A stretch of DNA of 47,875 bases from the NCBI GenBank assembly GCA_947471505.1, contig CANIWM010000048.1, positions 1 through 47,875 of the forward strand, read 5' to 3'. This DNA comes from Chthoniobacteraceae bacterium. Its GTDB lineage: Bacteria; Verrucomicrobiota; Verrucomicrobiia; Chthoniobacterales; Chthoniobacteraceae. Of this stretch, positions 43,333 through 47,875 are shown one piece after another. The translations under genes were made by a program, and so were the position numbers. Numbering within the stretch: the stretch's first letter is position 1; each line of letters starts with the position of its first letter. Below the pieces are notes generated by a model. That model did not search any database. It was not told where the DNA came from and saw only the letters and a list, made by a program, of their open reading frames with translations.

Positions 43333-43766
43333 TGCGGCGGGAAACGTAACACCCATGCGACTGGGTTTTCAACTGCGACGTTTATGGACTCACTCAGACG
43401 CTTCGCTCGTTTCAACATGCGGTCATCGGTCGTGAGGAGCCAGTCGCACCGCGCGGATTCGGCGCACGCGATGTGCAGGGCGTCGAGATCGCCGAAACCG
43501 AGTGATGCAAGGTGGTTTGCTCGGGTTTGGAGCGAGTCGGTAAGTTTTACCGTTTCACTACGAATGTCATCGTCGAGCATCGTCTTCGCATCTCGACGTT
43601 CCTCATCGGGGTCTCGCGCGACCTCGTAAGCCACGGCGTCGCTGCTGACGATCTCGATTGCTGAATCGAGGATGGCTTCGACGGCAGCCCGTTCGGCCTG
43701 TATCCGAGGCTGTTCGTCTTCTTCAAAAACCCGCCCAAGGCAGCAAACGTGGAGATAGATTCGCAT
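43329..43766 (-). CDS. PIN-domain protein, toxin-like, first catalytic Asp replaced by His
   Basis: A 145-aa PIN-fold protein starting MRIYLHVCCLGRVF. Relatives read MRIYLDxCCLNRPF, so the usual metal-binding Asp 6 is His here (CAC, one base from GAC). The other acidic positions are kept: Glu 48 region (SDAVAYEVARDPD), Asp 95 (DALHIA) and Asp 114/115 (LLTTDDR). PIN toxins are RNases; the change probably weakens or abolishes cleavage. The gene starts only three bases after the dppC-like stop and is followed by the coupled 68-aa protein, so the pair sits inside the ABC operon. Confidence 0.82.
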   Translation of the reverse strand: MRIYLHVCCLGRVFEEDEQPRIQAERAAVEAILDSAIEIVSSDAVAYEVARDPDEERRDAKTMLDDDIRSETVKLTDSLQTRANHLASLGFGDLDALHIACAESARCDWLLTTDDRMLKRAKRLSESINVAVENPVAWVLRFPPQ

Positions 43767-43769
43767 GTT

Positions 43770-44789
43770 CTACCCGCGCTTGGGATCGAACGCCTTCCTC
43801 AGCGAATCGCCGAGCAGGTTGAGCGAGAGCACGAGGCCGAAGAGCGCGGTGGTGGCGGCGGTGAGGTTCCACCAGACGACGGGGTCGCGGCTGAGTTCGC
43901 TGCGTCCGCTATCAATCATCACGCCCCAGCTCGCGGTGCCGACGGGGCAGCCGACGCCGAGGTAGCTGAGGATGGCTTCGCTGAGGACGATCCCGCTGAA
44001 GCCGAGGACGAAGTTAATAAGCACGAGGTGCATCACATTTGGCAAAAGGTGGCGCGTGATGATGTTCCAGTGGCTCTGCCCGAGGGCGCGGGCGGCGGTG
44101 ATGTAGCTGCGCTCGCTTTGCCGCATCGTCTCCCCGCGCACGAGGCGGCAGAGGCCCACCCAGCCGGTGACGCCGAGGGCGATGCTGATGCTGCCGAGGC
44201 CGGGACCGAGGACGAAGAGAATGGAGACGAGCAGGAGAATCTCGGGGATGCTGGCGAGGGTGCTGTAGAGGTATTGAATGATGTCGTCCACCCAGCGACG
44301 GAAGTATCCCGCGAAGATGCCAAACAGCGCGCCGAGCGGGATGTAGATGGCGCTGGTGAGCCCGCCGATGATGAGCGCGGTGCGGCAGGCTTTGAGCGTT
44401 TGCACGAAGACGTCTTGGCCGAGTTGGTTCGTGCCGAGAATGTGGTATCGGCTGTTGAGCGGGTCGGGCTGCGGCTTTGTGTCGGTGAGGATTTGGTTGG
44501 AAAATGGGGCGCTGTAGCTGCGTTCGTCGGGGATGCCGCCAATGACGAAATCGAGCAGGCTTTTTGTCGCGCCGCCGCCGACGGGAACGCGGCAGGTTTC
44601 CAGTGCGCCGATGAAGAGGTAAATGCAGACAACACAGAGCGCGATGACGCCGGTGCGGTCGGTACGGAAGCGCGTGGCGGCGCGGCTCCAGCGTTCGCTA
44701 CGGGCGGCGCGGGTGAGCATCGTGGCGATGCCGCCGAGGCCGAGGATGAGGAGGATATCTTGCGTGAGCCAGTGGGTGAAGATGTCCAT
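43770..44789 (-). CDS. Peptide ABC transporter permease (DppC/OppC type)
   Basis: A 339-aa inner-membrane permease with about six helices, beginning with extra N-terminal helices and a periplasmic loop, then the LGTNQLGQDVFVQTLKACR entry and the BPD_transp_1 core. The EAA-type loop is ERSYITAARALGQSHWNII, and the C-terminus has SWGVMIDSGR ... NLLGDSLRKAFDPK. It pairs with the DppB-like permease, one base away. Together they form the channel for peptides or a similar solute. Confidence 0.92.
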   Translation of the reverse strand: MDIFTHWLTQDILLILGLGGIATMLTRAARSERWSRAATRFRTDRTGVIALCVVCIYLFIGALETCRVPVGGGATKSLLDFVIGGIPDERSYSAPFSNQILTDTKPQPDPLNSRYHILGTNQLGQDVFVQTLKACRTALIIGGLTSAIYIPLGALFGIFAGYFRRWVDDIIQYLYSTLASIPEILLLVSILFVLGPGLGSISIALGVTGWVGLCRLVRGETMRQSERSYITAARALGQSHWNIITRHLLPNVMHLVLINFVLGFSGIVLSEAILSYLGVGCPVGTASWGVMIDSGRSELSRDPVVWWNLTAATTALFGLVLSLNLLGDSLRKAFDPKRG

Positions 44790-44790
44790 T

Positions 44791-45729
44791 TTAGCTGAGC
44801 CGGATGCGCGGGTCGGCGGCGGCGTAGAGGATGTCGGTGAGGATGAGGGCGGCGAGATACAAGAGCGCGCCGAGGTAGGCGCAGGCGAGGACGACGGGTT
44901 CGTCGGAGGTTTGGATGCCGAGGACCATGACGTTGCCGATGCCGGGGATGCCGAAGAAGCTCTCGATGAGCAGCGTGCCCATGATCAGTTTCGGGAGTTG
45001 GCCGACGGTGAGCGTGATGAGCGCGATGAGCCCGTTTTTTAGCACGTGCCGCGACAGGACGCGCGTGGCGGAGAGCCCTTTGGCGTGGGCGGTGCGGACG
45101 TAGTCTTGCGCGATTTCTTCGAGAAAGACCGCGCGAAACATCCGAGCATCATAGCCGAGATTGATAATAGCCATGATGGCCACGGGCAACAGGAGAAAGC
45201 GCACGCCGTCCAGCCCCGCGTGGAAGCCGGAGACGGGGAACCAGCCAAGCCCGAGCGCGACGACGGCTTGGCCGAAGATGATGTAAACCATCGTCGGCAC
45301 GCTCATCATCACCACGCAGAAAAGCGTGATGGTGCGGTCGGCGGCGGAGTGCCGGACGAAGACCTGATAAAGCGAAAGCACGAGCGCAAAGCAGAGCCCG
45401 AGGATGAAGCCGGGGAGCGTGACGCAGAGTGACGGGCCGACGCCGTCGAGGAACGTCTCGCCCATCGGTCGCTTGGTGACAGTGGATGGCTGGAAGTCAA
45501 AAGTGGCGAGCTGTTTTACGTGCGTGGCGAACTGCCGGTAGAGCGGAAGGTTGCGGCCATTGTTTTCGATCCACTCGGCGCGAGCGGTGACTGAGGACTT
45601 GGGGCCGAGCGCATTGATGGCGGCGTGCTCCGGCGTATTCACCACGCGGAAAAGCACGAAGGTGAGAAAGATGACGCCTAGCAAAATCGGGACAGCGTAG
45701 AGCAGGCGGCGGATGAGGTAGTTCAGCAT
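44791..45729 (-). CDS. Peptide ABC transporter permease (DppB/OppB type)
   Basis: A 312-aa permease: MLNYLIRRLLYAVPILLGVI at the start, the large periplasmic loop, then the core helices with an EAA loop (DYVRTAHAKGLSATRVLSRH) and the C-terminal FFGIPGIGNVMVLGIQ ... DPRIRLS. The start is one base after the binding-protein stop and its stop is one base before the DppC-like start, a tightly packed operon. Confidence 0.93.
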   Translation of the reverse strand: MLNYLIRRLLYAVPILLGVIFLTFVLFRVVNTPEHAAINALGPKSSVTARAEWIENNGRNLPLYRQFATHVKQLATFDFQPSTVTKRPMGETFLDGVGPSLCVTLPGFILGLCFALVLSLYQVFVRHSAADRTITLFCVVMMSVPTMVYIIFGQAVVALGLGWFPVSGFHAGLDGVRFLLLPVAIMAIINLGYDARMFRAVFLEEIAQDYVRTAHAKGLSATRVLSRHVLKNGLIALITLTVGQLPKLIMGTLLIESFFGIPGIGNVMVLGIQTSDEPVVLACAYLGALLYLAALILTDILYAAADPRIRLS

Positions 45730-45730
45730 G

Positions 45731-47674
45731 TTACGCGGTCTGGTTTTTACTACGGCGCACGGCGCGGACGAATGCCGCGATGCCTGCGAGCGCGAGCCCG
45801 CCGAGCGCGAATGCTGGCCAGAGCGCGGGTTTGTTCAACTCACGCTGGAGCCGCTCGCGCATGACGGTATCGGTGACGAGGTATTTGTGCCCGCCATCCA
45901 CTTCATACATGAGGTTGTTGTGCGTGAGCGGGGCCCACGGCTGCAAGGTGAGGTAGGCGGCTTTGTGGAAGGTCGGGATTATCGGGCATTCGTCATCGAG
46001 GATTTTCTGGAGCTTGCGCGTCATCTCCAAGCGCTCGGGGCCGTTCTCCGTCACTACCATTTGCTCGAAGAGGCGATCATATTCCGCATGGCGGAAGCGG
46101 AAGTAATTTTTCCCCACGGGCGATTCGTTCTTCGAGTAAAAGAGCATGAAGTAATTTTCCGGGTCCGGGTAATCCGCGCCCCAGCCGGTCGTCGTGCAGA
46201 TTTGGAAGTCGCCGCGATCTTCGATGTCTTGCAACCGCGCAAACGTCACAGCGTTCACCTTCACCTTGATGCCGAGCTGCTCGAAGCACCGCTGGTCAAA
46301 CTCCATCCGCTGCCGCTCCTCGCTGCCTGCGCCTTGGCCGGTAAGCGTCAGTTCCAGTTGCTTGCCGTCTTTGTCGCGCCCTCCGGGATAGCCCGCCTCC
46401 GCGAGCATCTGCTTCCCCTTTTCTAAGTCGAACGGATACCGCTTTTTGCGCTCACGGTCGTGGCCGAAAATGCCCGACGGAAGCAGTTGCGTCGCGACCG
46501 GTGCGACGCCCGCGTAGAAGATTTCCGCGTAGCGTGCGCTGTCCGTGGCGTAGGCAAGAGCCTGTCGCAGTTTGAGGTTTTTGCCCACCACGGGGTCGTC
46601 CATATTGAAGGAAATCCAGAACGTCGAAATCTCGAACGCGGGCTCCAAGATGGTCCCGCGTTTTTGGAACTCCGGTGACAGCGTGCGCATCGGCGACACC
46701 ATCGCGTTGAAAGAGTCTTTATCCACTGCCATGATGTCGAGGTAGCCCTGCCGGAAGAGCACAAAGCGCGGGATGTTCTCGTGGTAAATGGAGAGCTGTA
46801 TCTCGTCTATAAAAGGCAACTGCTTGCCAGCCAGAGTCTTGAGCCACTCAGCCTTCGCAGCCGGGAAGCCGTCGCCGGGGAAAACCGTCGTCGTGTAGTT
46901 CGGCACGCGCTCCAGCGTCACCCGCGAGCGCGGCGTGTAGTTCACGATACGATACGGCCCGGTGCCCACGCAGGCAAACTTGCGGAAGTCTTCGCGCCCA
47001 TTTTTCCCATCGTAATAAGCCACCGCCTCGCGGGCGACCGGCGAGGTGCATTGATACGCCAGCCAGTAAAGAATCTGCGGGTACTTTTTCGTGAGCCGCA
47101 TCCGAAACCGATACCGGTCCAGCACCTCTACGCCTGCGACGCGCTGCGTGGCGTAGTCGAGCTTCTTGCCCGCGGCTTTGTGCGTCTCCGCCATGCCTAC
47201 GAGACATTCCTCAAACGTGCTCTCGAAGGGACTTTCCACCGCCGGGTCCGCGATGCGCTGGAAGACATACTGGATGTCCTCCGCAACTAACTCCCGCCCT
47301 TTCCCGCCGGGAAAACACTTATCATCATGAAAGCGCACGCCCTCTTTTAGCCGGAACTCGTAGCTCAGCCCGTCCGCCGCTTTCACCGGCATCTCCGCCA
47401 GCATACAGGGCGTCAACTCGTACGGGTCCGTCTTCATCGGGTGATACTCCAGCAGCGTATCATAGACGCCCTCGATGACTTTGCGGCTGATCTGGTCGTA
47501 AGTGAACTGCGGGTCGAAGCTACGCGGGTCTTCGCGAATCGGCTGATAGCGCACGACCCACGGCGTCCCGTCCGGGCGCGTCTTTTGCAGCGCGGCGGGG
47601 TGCGGATTATTGTCACACGCAGCCAGCCACAAAGTGGCGGCGAAGGCGAAAAGTCGTGTGAGTTGGCGAAGCAT
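45731..47674 (-). CDS. Peptide/solute-binding lipoprotein with C-terminal membrane helix (SBP_bac_5)
   Basis: A 647-aa family 5 extracellular solute-binding protein. It starts MLRQLTRLFAFAATLWLAAC, a lipoprotein signal with lipidation Cys 20. The mature part has family landmarks DPQFTYDQISRKVIEGVYDTL, FRLKEGVRFHD, VGTGPYRIVNY, LKLRQALAYATD and GWGADYPDPENYF. Unlike most relatives it also ends in a hydrophobic helix (about 618-637) and a basic tail, so it may be anchored at both ends. Another Met nine codons upstream is a possible start. It is first in the operon with two permeases and an ATPase and supplies substrate to them. Confidence 0.9.
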   Translation of the reverse strand: MLRQLTRLFAFAATLWLAACDNNPHPAALQKTRPDGTPWVVRYQPIREDPRSFDPQFTYDQISRKVIEGVYDTLLEYHPMKTDPYELTPCMLAEMPVKAADGLSYEFRLKEGVRFHDDKCFPGGKGRELVAEDIQYVFQRIADPAVESPFESTFEECLVGMAETHKAAGKKLDYATQRVAGVEVLDRYRFRMRLTKKYPQILYWLAYQCTSPVAREAVAYYDGKNGREDFRKFACVGTGPYRIVNYTPRSRVTLERVPNYTTTVFPGDGFPAAKAEWLKTLAGKQLPFIDEIQLSIYHENIPRFVLFRQGYLDIMAVDKDSFNAMVSPMRTLSPEFQKRGTILEPAFEISTFWISFNMDDPVVGKNLKLRQALAYATDSARYAEIFYAGVAPVATQLLPSGIFGHDRERKKRYPFDLEKGKQMLAEAGYPGGRDKDGKQLELTLTGQGAGSEERQRMEFDQRCFEQLGIKVKVNAVTFARLQDIEDRGDFQICTTTGWGADYPDPENYFMLFYSKNESPVGKNYFRFRHAEYDRLFEQMVVTENGPERLEMTRKLQKILDDECPIIPTFHKAAYLTLQPWAPLTHNNLMYEVDGGHKYLVTDTVMRERLQRELNKPALWPAFALGGLALAGIAAFVRAVRRSKNQTA

Positions 47675-47735
47675 GGCGAGGCGGTGTAGTCGCTCGCGCA
47701 TTTTTTGCAACGTCGGAGCGATGGAATGTCGGCGA

Positions 47736-47773
47736 CGGTACAAAAGCGGAATTCTTGCCGGTACAAAAGCGGA
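47736..47773. repeat. Two direct copies of a 15-bp motif, IS21-like end
   Basis: cggtacaaaagcgga occurs at 47736-47750 and again at 47759-47773, 23 bp apart. Multiple direct repeats of this kind next to an element end are typical of IS21-family ends (recalled). After them, at 47829, an ATG opens a frame (MFNDPEPEFWVVDEG) that runs off the window, preceded directly by ggagg. It may be the start of a transposase-type or other gene; too little is visible to tell. Confidence 0.45.
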
Positions 47774-47875
47774 CCGTGTTTTACAGAGAAAAAGCGCCGA
47801 GAATAGGGGGCCAAATGTTGGTTGGAGGATGTTCAACGACCCAGAACCTGAGTTTTGGGTGGTGGATGAGGGTGA

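Overview
The window looks like a chromosomal segment of a Verrucomicrobiota bacterium, probably of the Chthoniobacter/Spartobacteria type. The reasons are the large secreted mosaic CotH/lamin-tail protein with the family-typical C-terminal tail, a PDZ protein resembling DUF6288, GYF_2 (DUF4339) proteins, an ECF sigma factor next to a fused anti-sigma/VWA protein, spans resembling verrucomicrobial secretin and Verru_Chthon proteins, and several intergenic palindromic repeat families. No rRNA, tRNA, CRISPR array or complete insertion sequence was seen.

Left part (1-20.6 kb). A 145-bp element with perfect 18-bp terminal inverted repeats sits at the edge. It is followed by a 1276-aa secreted CotH-kinase/LTD mosaic (minus strand) that diverges from a PDZ/HEAT-type secreted protein, and then a second CotH-like protein. 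Next come a GYF_2 membrane protein with a Pro/Ala stalk, a lipoprotein, a STAS protein, a small membrane protein, a secreted alpha/beta hydrolase, dprA translationally coupled to a second GYF_2-like membrane protein, a small membrane protein, hflX, and a 1328-aa coiled-coil protein.

Centre (20.6-33.6 kb). A three-gene minus-strand cluster is the most striking part of the window: an ECF sigma factor, a 1501-aa anti-sigma-like/VWA membrane protein, and a 2298-aa beta-rich membrane protein with clear internal duplications. The VWA protein contains spans that look borrowed from verrucomicrobial secretins, Verru_Chthon cassette proteins and autotransporter repeats. I infer a membrane signalling or envelope-sensing system. 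The gaps between and upstream of these genes are filled by four different palindromic or tandem repeat types.

Right part (33.9-47.9 kb). Housekeeping genes follow: dnaN diverging from an amidase/GNAT pair, then accB, a frameshifted HicB-like antitoxin remnant and accC, then glycerate kinase. After these come a small, very basic secreted protein with quasi-repeats, a Tat-exported Fe/Mn superoxide dismutase and a queD-like gene whose usual first zinc His is Gln. The last block is a minus-strand peptide ABC transporter operon (binding lipoprotein, two permeases, one ATPase). A two-gene PIN toxin-like module is inserted in it, and the PIN protein has His in place of its first catalytic Asp. The right edge carries 15-bp direct repeats resembling the end of an IS21-like element.

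Functional names come from motifs and recalled family sequences only; no database search was run.
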